From WYZ-LMO2 sp038731605 (GTDB taxonomy: Archaea > Halobacteriota > Archaeoglobi > Archaeoglobales > Archaeoglobaceae), in the NCBI GenBank assembly GCA_038731605.1, contig JAVYQP010000010.1, positions 1 through 33,941 on the forward strand: a DNA stretch of 33,941 nucleotides. The letters run 5' to 3'. This document shows positions 5,547 through 13,617 of the stretch, piece after piece. The notes under the pieces are model-generated. The model had not been told where the DNA came from. It was given only the letters and a program-made list of their open reading frames with translations, and made no database searches. Both the position numbers and the translations under genes were made by a program. The first letter of the stretch is position 1; every line of letters starts with the position of its first letter.

Positions 5547-7384
5547 AGATCCTGATCTACGGTGTTGGTGAGCTCGGGAAGCTTTTGAAGGATTTCTTCT
5601 ACCTCAAGGGATACTACGCCAAAGGCTACGACATCGAAGACTCGAAGCGAGAAGTCAACGATATCTCCGATTTCGACGTTATCTTTGTCTGCGTTCCAAT
5701 GGGGGAGATAAGGAATGCAATCACGCACATAAAAGCGGAAGCAAGGAAGGATGCGTTGCTTGTAGATGTCGCATCGGTTAAATCGATTTCCCTGCCGATA
5801 TTTGAAAAGTCTGGGTTCGACTACTTGAGCATTCACCCAATGTTTGGCAGAGACAGCGAAATCGCCCTTGCCAACGTTATCGTTGTGCATGAGTGTGGAA
5901 GGAAGGAGGAACGCACAATACTGGATGAGTTCCTCAAGAGCGGAGCGATTCTGACGAGAATGAACGCAGAAGAGCACGACAAGGCTATGGCAAAGATTCA
6001 AGGCTTAACACATTTCCTCCTTCTATCCTTTGCGGATCTCTACGAATCTCTCCCGTTCGGAACACAGATCTACAACGTTTTCAGAAAGCTATCTTCGAGA
6101 TTTCTGAGCCAAAACTGGGAAATGTGCTATTTGATCCAGAAGAACGCAGAAAAAGAAAGAGAGGAGCTCGTTAAAAGAATTTCAGATCTGAACGAAATGA
6201 TGAAAGACAAGGAGAAGTTTAGACGCCTCTTCTTCAGTCTCAAGGATAAAATGGGCGATAGCGGGAACAGCGAGCTCATTCTCGAGACTTGCAAAATCAC
6301 CGAGGAGTTTAAAGATCTCGAAAAAATGCGTGGGGCGATTGCGGTTATTGATGCGCTGATTTTAAGGCTCTTAGAAAAGAGGGTTGAGATTGCGAGGAAG
6401 ATTGCGGAGGAGAAGAGGGCAAGGGGGGAGCCGATTGAGGTTAAAGAAGTAGAAGAGGAGAAGATAAGAACGATATTGAGGAGAACGAAGCTGAACTCGA
6501 TCCACCTCGAAGACATATTCCTAAGGATAATGAAGCTCACAAAAGAGGAGGAATACGGCGTTCTCGGGATAAAGAAGACGATCGCTGTGCTTGGACCAAG
6601 GGGAAGCTTTAGCGAAGAAGTCGCTTTAAGGCTCGTAGGCTCACGGCTCCCATTGCGATACTGTGCAACGACGGATGAAGTGATAAAGCTTGTGGAGAGT
6701 GGTGAAGTCGATTACGGAATTGTTCCGATCGAGAACTCTGTAAACGGAACCGTTTTGCCTGTGCTCGATGCGTTGCTGAGTCATGATGTCGAAGTTTTCG
6801 GGGAGACAAAGCTCGAAGTCAACAACTGTCTCGTTGCGAAAAGAGATCTGAAGTTCAGCGAGATAAGAGTTGTCTACTCCCATCCGCAAGCGATTGCGCA
6901 ATGCATGGGTTTCATAAACAACTACTTGCCGAACGCAGAGATCAGATACACGTCTTCCACAAGCGACGCTGTAAGACTGCTCGACGACTTCTCAGCTGCT
7001 ATTGTCTCAGAAAGCGCTGCGAAGCTCTATAAGCTTTGTGTTCTGAGAAAAGGGATACAAGACTTGAAGGAGAGAAACGTCACGAGGTTTTACGCTATAA
7101 GGAAAAAGACGGGCGAGCTGAGGGGAAGGATAACCTCGCTCTTCTTTGCAGTCGAAGACAAACCAGGAGCGCTGAAGAACGTGCTCGAAATCTTCTACAG
7201 AAAGGGAATAAACTTGAGGAAACTCGAGTCAAGACCGGCTCGGACGGGGCTTGGAGATTACATATTCTTCGTCGAAGTCGAGGCTCCGTTGAAAGAAGAG
7301 GACTTGAAGGAGCTAAGAGAAGTTACGACGTTCTACAAGATCATAGGTGTCTTCGACGAACTCCAGAAACTTGATGTGTGTTGA
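5543..7384 (+). CDS. Prephenate dehydrogenase-chorismate mutase-prephenate dehydratase fusion
   Basis: 613 residues with four parts. Residues 1-250: TyrA-type dehydrogenase with nucleotide-binding GVGELG (7-12), SIHPMFG (97-102) and GLTHF (154-158). Residues about 258-340: AroQ-type chorismate mutase helix with MRGAIAVIDALILRLLEKR. Residues about 345-520: prephenate dehydratase with VLGPRGSFSEE, VPIENSVNGTV and NVTRF. Residues about 531-605: ACT domain with KPGALKNVLEIF and the ESRP motif (562-565) that binds Phe in PheA proteins. The enzyme therefore takes chorismate to prephenate and on to both phenylpyruvate and 4-hydroxyphenylpyruvate. This arrangement is known from Archaeoglobus and is a good lineage marker. 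It overlaps aroD by four bases and is the last gene of the operon. ESRP suggests feedback control by Phe. Confidence 0.95.
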   Translation: MKILIYGVGELGKLLKDFFYLKGYYAKGYDIEDSKREVNDISDFDVIFVCVPMGEIRNAITHIKAEARKDALLVDVASVKSISLPIFEKSGFDYLSIHPMFGRDSEIALANVIVVHECGRKEERTILDEFLKSGAILTRMNAEEHDKAMAKIQGLTHFLLLSFADLYESLPFGTQIYNVFRKLSSRFLSQNWEMCYLIQKNAEKEREELVKRISDLNEMMKDKEKFRRLFFSLKDKMGDSGNSELILETCKITEEFKDLEKMRGAIAVIDALILRLLEKRVEIARKIAEEKRARGEPIEVKEVEEEKIRTILRRTKLNSIHLEDIFLRIMKLTKEEEYGVLGIKKTIAVLGPRGSFSEEVALRLVGSRLPLRYCATTDEVIKLVESGEVDYGIVPIENSVNGTVLPVLDALLSHDVEVFGETKLEVNNCLVAKRDLKFSEIRVVYSHPQAIAQCMGFINNYLPNAEIRYTSSTSDAVRLLDDFSAAIVSESAAKLYKLCVLRKGIQDLKERNVTRFYAIRKKTGELRGRITSLFFAVEDKPGALKNVLEIFYRKGINLRKLESRPARTGLGDYIFFVEVEAPLKEEDLKELREVTTFYKIIGVFDELQKLDVC

Positions 7385-7427
7385 GAATTTAACGAAATCT
7401 TGAAATCTTTTGTGCCAAACTTTTTCC

Positions 7428-8357
7428 ATGCTTCCCGACATTCAACTGCTGAAACCAGATTTCCCGATCGAGCTAAGCAAAGTCGGTGCCACAGGCATAA
7501 GAAAGCTCGTCCAAGTCTTGCGAAAGGGGAAGAGACCTATTATTTTGATTTCGGTCTTCGATGTCTTCGTGGATCTCCCCTCACACCTGAAGGGGGTGAG
7601 TTTGAGCAGAAACTTCGAGGTCATCGACGAGGTCATCGAAACGCTTACCGCACAGCCCATCGAGAACATTGAGGAGCTTACATTGAGGATAGCTGAAAGT
7701 CTGCTCGAAAAACACGAATACGCTACAAAATCGGAAGTCTCCATGGTCGCAGACTTCATAATGAGAAAAAGGGCTCCAAAAAGCGAGCAAAGAACGCAGG
7801 AAGTCGTGAAAATCTTTAGCGATGCTTACGTAGTGAGAAATGGGAAAAAAGTTGCCTTCGTAGGCGCAGAGGTGAGCGGAATCACCGCTTGCCCCTGTGC
7901 GCAGGAACTCGTGAGGGCGAGGGCTTTTGAAAGACTTATGAGTTTGGGATACACAGAAGAAGAGAGCCGGAGGATTCTAAAGGTGATTCCGGTTGCATCG
8001 CACAACCAGCGGGGAAGGGCGAGGATAAAGATACAGGTTAGGGACGACTTTAGGGTCTCGATTTTGAAATTGATCGAGATCGCGAAATCGGGCATGAGCT
8101 TTGAAACCTTCGAAATCCTAAAGCGGGAAGACGAGCTCGAAGTTGTGGAAAGGATACACGAGAACCCCATGTTCGTCGAAGACAGCGTGAGAAAAATGGC
8201 TTTCGAATTGTTGAAATCTTTCCCCAACGCTCCCGACGACGTGTTGGTTATCCTCAGGCAAGAGAACGAAGAGAGCATTCATCAGCACAACGTGGTTGCG
8301 GAGAAGATTGCAACGATTGGCGAACTCAAGAAAGAACTTGCGGACACCTTAGCTTAG
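7428..8357 (+). CDS. mptA: GTP cyclohydrolase MptA
   Basis: 309 residues from ATG 7428; an upstream in-frame TTG at 7410 is less likely because the family starts with MLPDIQ-like sequence. MptA (GTP cyclohydrolase IV, FolE2 relative) converts GTP to 7,8-dihydroneopterin 2',3'-cyclic phosphate, the first step of tetrahydromethanopterin synthesis, using a divalent metal. Seen: VGATGIRKLV near the N-terminus, FVDLPSHLKGVSLSRN, SGITACPCAQ with the metal-binding cysteine, SHNQRGRA, and QENEESIHQHN at the C-terminus. The gene lies 43 bases after the aromatic operon and may have its own weak promoter or be read through. It fits an organism with a methanopterin-based C1 pathway. Confidence 0.93.
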   Translation: MLPDIQLLKPDFPIELSKVGATGIRKLVQVLRKGKRPIILISVFDVFVDLPSHLKGVSLSRNFEVIDEVIETLTAQPIENIEELTLRIAESLLEKHEYATKSEVSMVADFIMRKRAPKSEQRTQEVVKIFSDAYVVRNGKKVAFVGAEVSGITACPCAQELVRARAFERLMSLGYTEEESRRILKVIPVASHNQRGRARIKIQVRDDFRVSILKLIEIAKSGMSFETFEILKREDELEVVERIHENPMFVEDSVRKMAFELLKSFPNAPDDVLVILRQENEESIHQHNVVAEKIATIGELKKELADTLA

Positions 8358-8420
8358 CCATCATGTTTCAAGGCACATCAAAAATGGAAAAATAGTTAAA
8401 GGTATAGGCGAAGGTTCTTT

Positions 8421-9569
8421 ATGAAGTTCGAGTTCACGCAGGAGCAGGAAGATGTTAGGAAAGCGGTGCGGGAATTTGCGACAAAGGAGTTTCTTAAGGA
8501 AAAAGCCGAGGAATACGACAAAAAGGAAGAGTTTCCATTTGAGATCTGGAAGAAAGCATGCGATCTGGGCTTCATTGGAATTCACTTCCCAGAGGAATAC
8601 GGTGGCGCAGGGATGGGATGCTTGGAGAACATAATCGTCGCCGAGGAGTTCTGCAGGGCGGACAGCACCATAGGTAGCGCTATAATCTTAGCGGATTTCT
8701 CATCGGAGTTCATTTTGCTTTTTGGGAGCGAAGAGCAGAAAAAAGAGGTTCTGCCAAAGGTTGCAAAGGGTAAAGCGATCACCGCTGGTTGCTACACCGA
8801 GCCCGAAGCTGGGAGCGATTTGACTGCGATAAGGACGAGGGCGGTTAAGGATGGCGACGAGTGGGTGATAAACGGCTCGAAGACTTTTATAACGAACGCT
8901 CCAATTGCGGACTACTTCGTCGTTCTCGCTGTAACCGAAGAAACTCAGCCAAGGTATCGTGGCTTCACGACTTTTCTGCTCAACAAGAAGATGGATGGGA
9001 TAAAAATAACGCCGATAAAAGGCAAACTCGGAATTCGTGCATCTCCTACTGGCGAAGTGGCGTTTAAAGACGTTAGAGTCGACGAGTCTGCTGTTATTGG
9101 GCAGATAAACCGTGGTTTTTATCAGGTGCTCGAATTTTTCAACGAGAGCAGAATTGAAATAGCTGCGCAAGCCTTGGGAATAGCCCAAGGAGCCTTTGAC
9201 AGAACTGTGAACTATCTGAAGCAGAGAAAACAGTTTGGACAGCCAATCGGAGCTTTTCAGGCTTTACAGCACAGAATTGCAGATTTGAAGGCGCAAATCG
9301 AAGCGGTTCGCCTTCTTGTCTACAAAGCAGCCTGGAACTGGGACAACAAGAAGGTGGATCCAGCGGTAACATCGATGGCGAAGTATTTAGCAGGAAAGCT
9401 CGCTGTTAAGGTTTGCGACGAAGCTGTGCAGATGCACGGCGGTTACGGATACATTGCGGAATACGAGGTCGAGAGATTCATGAGGGATGCGAAGATAACT
9501 GAGATCTACGAGGGAACGAAGGAAGTCCAGCTGAACACGATAGCGAGGGGAATCTTCGGAAAAATGTAA
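8421..9569 (+). CDS. Acyl-CoA dehydrogenase
   Basis: 382 residues, full length for the family. N-terminal helical domain (FTQEQEDVRKAVREFA), middle beta domain with CYTEPEAGSDL and WVINGSKTFITN flavin contacts, C-terminal domain with RKQFGQPIGAFQALQ, MHGGYGYIAEY, and IYEGTKEVQ containing the catalytic glutamate E364. It carries out FAD-dependent alpha,beta-dehydrogenation of a short- or medium-chain acyl-CoA. Chain length and acceptor (electron-transfer flavoprotein) cannot be read from sequence. No other beta-oxidation genes are adjacent. An A/T-rich element (AAATAGTTAAAG, about 8390-8401) lies roughly 26 bases before the ATG, suggesting a leaderless transcript. Archaeoglobales often have several paralogues. 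Confidence 0.93.
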   Translation: MKFEFTQEQEDVRKAVREFATKEFLKEKAEEYDKKEEFPFEIWKKACDLGFIGIHFPEEYGGAGMGCLENIIVAEEFCRADSTIGSAIILADFSSEFILLFGSEEQKKEVLPKVAKGKAITAGCYTEPEAGSDLTAIRTRAVKDGDEWVINGSKTFITNAPIADYFVVLAVTEETQPRYRGFTTFLLNKKMDGIKITPIKGKLGIRASPTGEVAFKDVRVDESAVIGQINRGFYQVLEFFNESRIEIAAQALGIAQGAFDRTVNYLKQRKQFGQPIGAFQALQHRIADLKAQIEAVRLLVYKAAWNWDNKKVDPAVTSMAKYLAGKLAVKVCDEAVQMHGGYGYIAEYEVERFMRDAKITEIYEGTKEVQLNTIARGIFGKM

Positions 9570-9612
9570 GTTGGGTTAAAAAACCTTATATATTTTTCTT
9601 CAGACTTGTTTT

Positions 9613-10647
9613 GTGGCGAAGAAGGTCGTAATAGCGATCGACAGGGACGACGATCTTGGTGTGAAAACTGGAATAGCGTCGCCTGTCATAGGTAGGGAAA
9701 ACGTTCTCGAATCTGCGACTCGCTTAATCCTTGCGGACCCCGAGGATTCGGATGCGAACGCAATGTTCTCGGCGATCAAGATATACGACGAGCTCGTTGA
9801 AAGAGGTGAAGACTGCGAAGTCGTCGTCGTTACCGGGGACAAGAACGTTGGGAAAGTTTCGGACAACAAGATAGCGGAACAGCTCGATATAGTCCAGATG
9901 AAGCTCAACCCCGAGAGCGTTATCGTAGTAACGGATGGTTCAGAAGACGAGTTCGTTCTCCCGCTTGTTTACTCACGCTTCAAGGTTAACGCTTTGCACA
10001 GAGTCGTGATAAAGCAGAGCAAAACGCTCGAGAGCACATACTTTTTGCTGAAGCGGATGTTCAATGAGCCAAAGATCGCAAGGGCTACTTTGGCTCCGTT
10101 GGGATTCATTTTCCTCGTTTACTCGATCTTTCTGCTTTTGCAACACCCTGAATGGGGAGTTGGAGGAATAATCTTATTCCTTGGGTTGTATTTCGTTGTA
10201 AAAGCTTATGGTGTGGACAGAGTTCTCTCGGAGCTCATGGGCGCTGTGAAGAGAAGCGCAAGCGAGGGGAGGTTGTCGTTCATCTTCTACCTTGGCTCGG
10301 GAATTCTCCTGCTGATCGGAGTTTCATCGGGTTTCAACGCCTCCCTTCTACAAACTCTGCCACACTTGGCAATAGCGACCTTCATTTTCTACAGCATAGG
10401 CTGGATAACGCTTTCGGCTATTGCAATGGCGATCGCAAGGGCAATAGATGCGTTTAGTGAGGGCAAGAGGGTTGGCAAATACTTTACCTCTGCGTTCATC
10501 GCAGTCTCGATTGGGCTTATAATTTGGGGCGCCTCGGGCTACATGATAAACCCCGAGCTTAGGGATGCGGTTTACAGGTTTGCTGCGGTCGTTTTTGCTG
10601 CACTCTTCGTTTCCGCAATCGGACTACTTTTCACGAGAAAGAAATGA
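9613..10647 (+). CDS. DUF373 family membrane protein
   Basis: 344 residues. The N-terminal half (about 1-155) is soluble, beginning KKVVIAIDRDDDLGVKTG and including VVTGDKNVG and VIVVTDGSEDEFVLP. The C-terminal half carries about six hydrophobic segments (around 160-178, 183-200, 227-245, 255-275, 295-312 and 322-340). This matches the archaeal DUF373 family of unknown function. The GTG start lies about 26 bases after a clear TATA box TTATATAT (9586-9593), so the transcript is probably leaderless. The Asp-rich N-terminus could bind nucleotide or metal, but this is speculation. Confidence 0.88.
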   Translation: MAKKVVIAIDRDDDLGVKTGIASPVIGRENVLESATRLILADPEDSDANAMFSAIKIYDELVERGEDCEVVVVTGDKNVGKVSDNKIAEQLDIVQMKLNPESVIVVTDGSEDEFVLPLVYSRFKVNALHRVVIKQSKTLESTYFLLKRMFNEPKIARATLAPLGFIFLVYSIFLLLQHPEWGVGGIILFLGLYFVVKAYGVDRVLSELMGAVKRSASEGRLSFIFYLGSGILLLIGVSSGFNASLLQTLPHLAIATFIFYSIGWITLSAIAMAIARAIDAFSEGKRVGKYFTSAFIAVSIGLIIWGASGYMINPELRDAVYRFAAVVFAALFVSAIGLLFTRKK

Positions 10648-10688
10648 CAATCGAAAAAGGTTTTATCCTCTCGCAGATATCGAATTAG

Positions 10689-13265
10689 ATGGACGAAAGA
10701 CTACGCAGAGCGCTTGAGTCAGTTGGTATCCACGAGCTAACTGATCTGCAGAAGAAGGCGTTCGAAACAATATACTCGGGGAAAGATACGCTGATCATTG
10801 CCCCAACGGGTAGCGGAAAAACTGAAGCGGCGATGGTTCCAGTGTTTCAAAGAATGCTTGAAAAACGAAGCCAAGGAATTTGCACCCTCTACATAACTCC
10901 CTTGAGAGCTCTGAACAGAGATATGCTCCGCAGGCTTAAAGGGATTGCTGAATTTCTCGGGATAAGCATAGATGTTCGCCATGGAGACACGAAGGAGTCG
11001 GAGAGAGCTAAGCAAAGCAGAAAACCACCGGAGATCCTTATAACGACACCAGAAACTTTTCAGATCCTCTTTCTCGGAAGAAAATTAAGAGATGCACTCA
11101 AAAACGTTAGGTTCCTGATAATCGACGAGATCCATGAGCTGATAGACAACGAGCGGGGGGTTCAGCTTTTTGTTGCGGTAGAAAGGCTGAGAGAAATTGC
11201 GAAATTCCAGCTCATCGCTCTATCTGCGACGATCAGCGATCCGGGAAAAGTTGCGGAGATTGTGAAGTGCTCGTCCATCGTTATTGGGGGGATCGAGAAG
11301 GAATACGAGTTCAAGATTCTGCGAAGCGACGACGAAGTTTCGCTCATAAAAGAGCTAAGCTCGAACCACAACTCAGTCTTGATATTTGTTAATACAAGGC
11401 AAACAGCCGAGGCGTTGGGGCTACTCTTGAAGGGGCGTTTATCGGTAGAGGTCCACCACGGAAGCCTTTCGAGGGATGCAAGGGTAACTGCGGAGGAGAA
11501 CTTTGCAAAGGGTTTGCTTAAGGCGTTGATTTGCACGTCCTCGATGGAGCTTGGCATAGACATTGGGCATGTGGATGCGGTTATCCAATACAGCAGTCCA
11601 AGACAGGCGGTTAGGCTGATCCAGAGGGTCGGAAGAAGCGGGCATGGGCTTGGAAGAAAGTCCGTGGGATACATAATAGCGAACTCCTTCGACGACATCC
11701 TTGAAGCGTATGCGATCGTTGAGAGAGCTAAGAAGGGCGAGCTTGAAGACCCTGAAATTCATGAAAACAGTCTCGACGTCCTCGCAAATCAGATATGCGC
11801 CATTGCGATCGAGTATGGGAGAATAGATGCGAGAAAGGCTTACGAGATAATAAAGCGGTCGTATTTCTTCAGGAATTTGAGCTTCGAGGAGTTCGATGAA
11901 GTCTGCAGGTATTTAGCGGGGCTTTGGAGAATATTCTACGACGGGAACGAGATATCGGCAAGAAGGAGGACAAGGAAGTATTTCTACGACAACATCTCGA
12001 TGATACCCGATGAGAAGAGCTACAAAGTCGTCGACGTCACGAGCGGAAAGGTTATCGGCGTCCTCGACGAGAGCTTTCTCTCCACTTTCAGCGGGGAAGT
12101 CTTTGCGATGAAGGGAGAGCTTTGGAGAGTTCTGAGCGTCGACGACTGCGTTAAGGTAGAGCCAGCAAGCCTTGAAGGTGAGATACCATCTTGGACGGGC
12201 GAAGAGATTCCCGTTCCTTTTGAAATTGCGCAAGAAGTTGGAAAGCTCAGAAAACTTGTAGCGGAAGGTTTTTATTTGGACATATGCGATGAGAGGAGTA
12301 GAAGAGAAGTTCTGGAGAAGATAAAGGAGCATGCAAAAAGCTTTGAAATTCCGACGCACGACTGCGTTGTTATCGAAGGCTCTGACAAAAACGTGATCGT
12401 CAACGTTTGCTTCGGGCACAAGGCTAACGAGGCGATTGGAAGAATAATCGCGTTGCTACTTTCGCTTAGAAAAGGAACGAACGTTTCGGTTGAGATAGAC
12501 CCATACAGAGTAAAGCTTTATCCCGCAAGTCCAGAGGAAGTGAAAGAGGTCGTTTTGAACGTGAGAGAAGTGGAAAAATTGGCTGAGACCGCTGTTTTAG
12601 ACACAAAGCTCATGCAGTGGAAAATCGTTAAAGTTGCAAGGAAATTCGGCTTTTTCGACAAAGAAGACGACCTGAGCAGGATAAATCTCAGAAATCTAAT
12701 CGTCAAGCTCCGGGGAACTCCAATTTACAGAGAAGCGTTGCGGGAGATTTTCGTTGAGAAGCTCGACGTTGAGAAGGCTAAGCTCTTCTTTGAGAAGATT
12801 GGCAAGGAGATCAAGCTCTTCGTATACAACAAGTTTACACCGATCGGTATCGAGACAAGAGAAAGAATCCCAGATGTCTTGATCACAAAGTCTCCTGAAA
12901 TCGTTCTCAAAGCTTTCAAAGAAAGGCTGATGTCCGAGATTTGCAGAGTGCAGTGCGTAAACTGTGGAGCGAGCTACAAGGAGCCACTAAGAGATTTAAA
13001 GCTGAAATGCGTTAAGTGCGGGAGCAGTCTAATCGCAGTCGTGAGCGAGAAAAAAAAGGAGTTGAAAAAGGATGAAGTGATCAAGATTGCGAACCTTGTT
13101 GCGAGCTACGGGCTCCGAGCGGTTTATGCGATGCTCACCTACGGCATTGGCTTCGAAACTGCGAAACGAATCCTTTCGAGATTTTTCGAGACCGAAGACG
13201 AGTTCTTCAAAGCTTTGCTTGAGGCAGAGAGGAATTACATAAGGACGAGAAAGTTCTGGGATTAG
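10689..13265 (+). CDS. Lhr-type superfamily 2 helicase with C-terminal zinc ribbon
   Basis: 858 residues. Core helicase motifs: Q-like LTDLQKKAFE (18-27), Walker A APTGSGKT (38-45), TPLRALNRD, DEIH (146-149), SAT (179-181), VFVNTRQTAEA-like LIFVNTRQTAEA, CTSSMELGIDIGHVD and QRVGRSGHG. A long C-terminal region includes the winged-helix/Lhr-type domains and a four-cysteine zinc ribbon, CVNCG...CVKCG, at about residues 755-780. Lhr proteins are ATP-dependent DNA/RNA helicases linked to repair and replication restart. A TATA box TTTTATCC (10661-10668) lies about 26 bases before ATG 10689, so it is likely leaderless and separately transcribed. Its stop overlaps the stop of the convergent small gene by four bases. 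Confidence 0.9.
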   Translation: MDERLRRALESVGIHELTDLQKKAFETIYSGKDTLIIAPTGSGKTEAAMVPVFQRMLEKRSQGICTLYITPLRALNRDMLRRLKGIAEFLGISIDVRHGDTKESERAKQSRKPPEILITTPETFQILFLGRKLRDALKNVRFLIIDEIHELIDNERGVQLFVAVERLREIAKFQLIALSATISDPGKVAEIVKCSSIVIGGIEKEYEFKILRSDDEVSLIKELSSNHNSVLIFVNTRQTAEALGLLLKGRLSVEVHHGSLSRDARVTAEENFAKGLLKALICTSSMELGIDIGHVDAVIQYSSPRQAVRLIQRVGRSGHGLGRKSVGYIIANSFDDILEAYAIVERAKKGELEDPEIHENSLDVLANQICAIAIEYGRIDARKAYEIIKRSYFFRNLSFEEFDEVCRYLAGLWRIFYDGNEISARRRTRKYFYDNISMIPDEKSYKVVDVTSGKVIGVLDESFLSTFSGEVFAMKGELWRVLSVDDCVKVEPASLEGEIPSWTGEEIPVPFEIAQEVGKLRKLVAEGFYLDICDERSRREVLEKIKEHAKSFEIPTHDCVVIEGSDKNVIVNVCFGHKANEAIGRIIALLLSLRKGTNVSVEIDPYRVKLYPASPEEVKEVVLNVREVEKLAETAVLDTKLMQWKIVKVARKFGFFDKEDDLSRINLRNLIVKLRGTPIYREALREIFVEKLDVEKAKLFFEKIGKEIKLFVYNKFTPIGIETRERIPDVLITKSPEIVLKAFKERLMSEICRVQCVNCGASYKEPLRDLKLKCVKCGSSLIAVVSEKKKELKKDEVIKIANLVASYGLRAVYAMLTYGIGFETAKRILSRFFETEDEFFKALLEAERNYIRTRKFWD

Positions 13266-13585
13266 ATCTTGAGCTCTTTTTTCAGCTTTTCTATCTCTGT
13301 CTCGAGTTGAGAAAGCTCCACAAACGCAAACTCCTTTTCTTTGACGCCTGCAAGCTTCCAAAGTAACCTTGCGATGATCGGCATGAGCTTTCCAGCGTAT
13401 CCGGGGCTATGCGGTAAAAGCTTCGCAGTAAGATCTCCAAGCTTTTCGAATTCTTCCTTGCTCAGCTTCTCGAGATTCAAACTCGCTTCTCCAAGCAGAG
13501 AGACCGCAGATCCTAAAACCTTCTCCCTGAGCGCATAATACCTTGCAGCATCGCTCGAAATTCTGTGCACACCCATCCTAATCAC
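13262..13585 (-). CDS. Unrecognised small helical protein
   Basis: 107 residues from GTG 13585. Other candidate starts are TTG 13588 and ATG 13576. GTG is preferred because a TATA-like TTTTAAATTT (about 13605-13614) lies about 25 bases upstream. I do not recognise the family. The protein is alpha-helical, with a middle region KLLPHSPGYAGKLMPIIARLLWKL and a C-terminal coiled-coil-like stretch ELSQLETEIEKLKKELK. No signal peptide or membrane segment and no cysteines. It converges on the Lhr helicase gene, the two stops overlapping by four bases. Codon choice looks like its neighbours, so it is probably a real conserved gene. Confidence 0.7.
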   Translation of the reverse strand: MIRMGVHRISSDAARYYALREKVLGSAVSLLGEASLNLEKLSKEEFEKLGDLTAKLLPHSPGYAGKLMPIIARLLWKLAGVKEKEFAFVELSQLETEIEKLKKELKI

Positions 13586-13617
13586 CAAATCAATTTTTTC
13601 TCGGAAAAATTTAAAAC

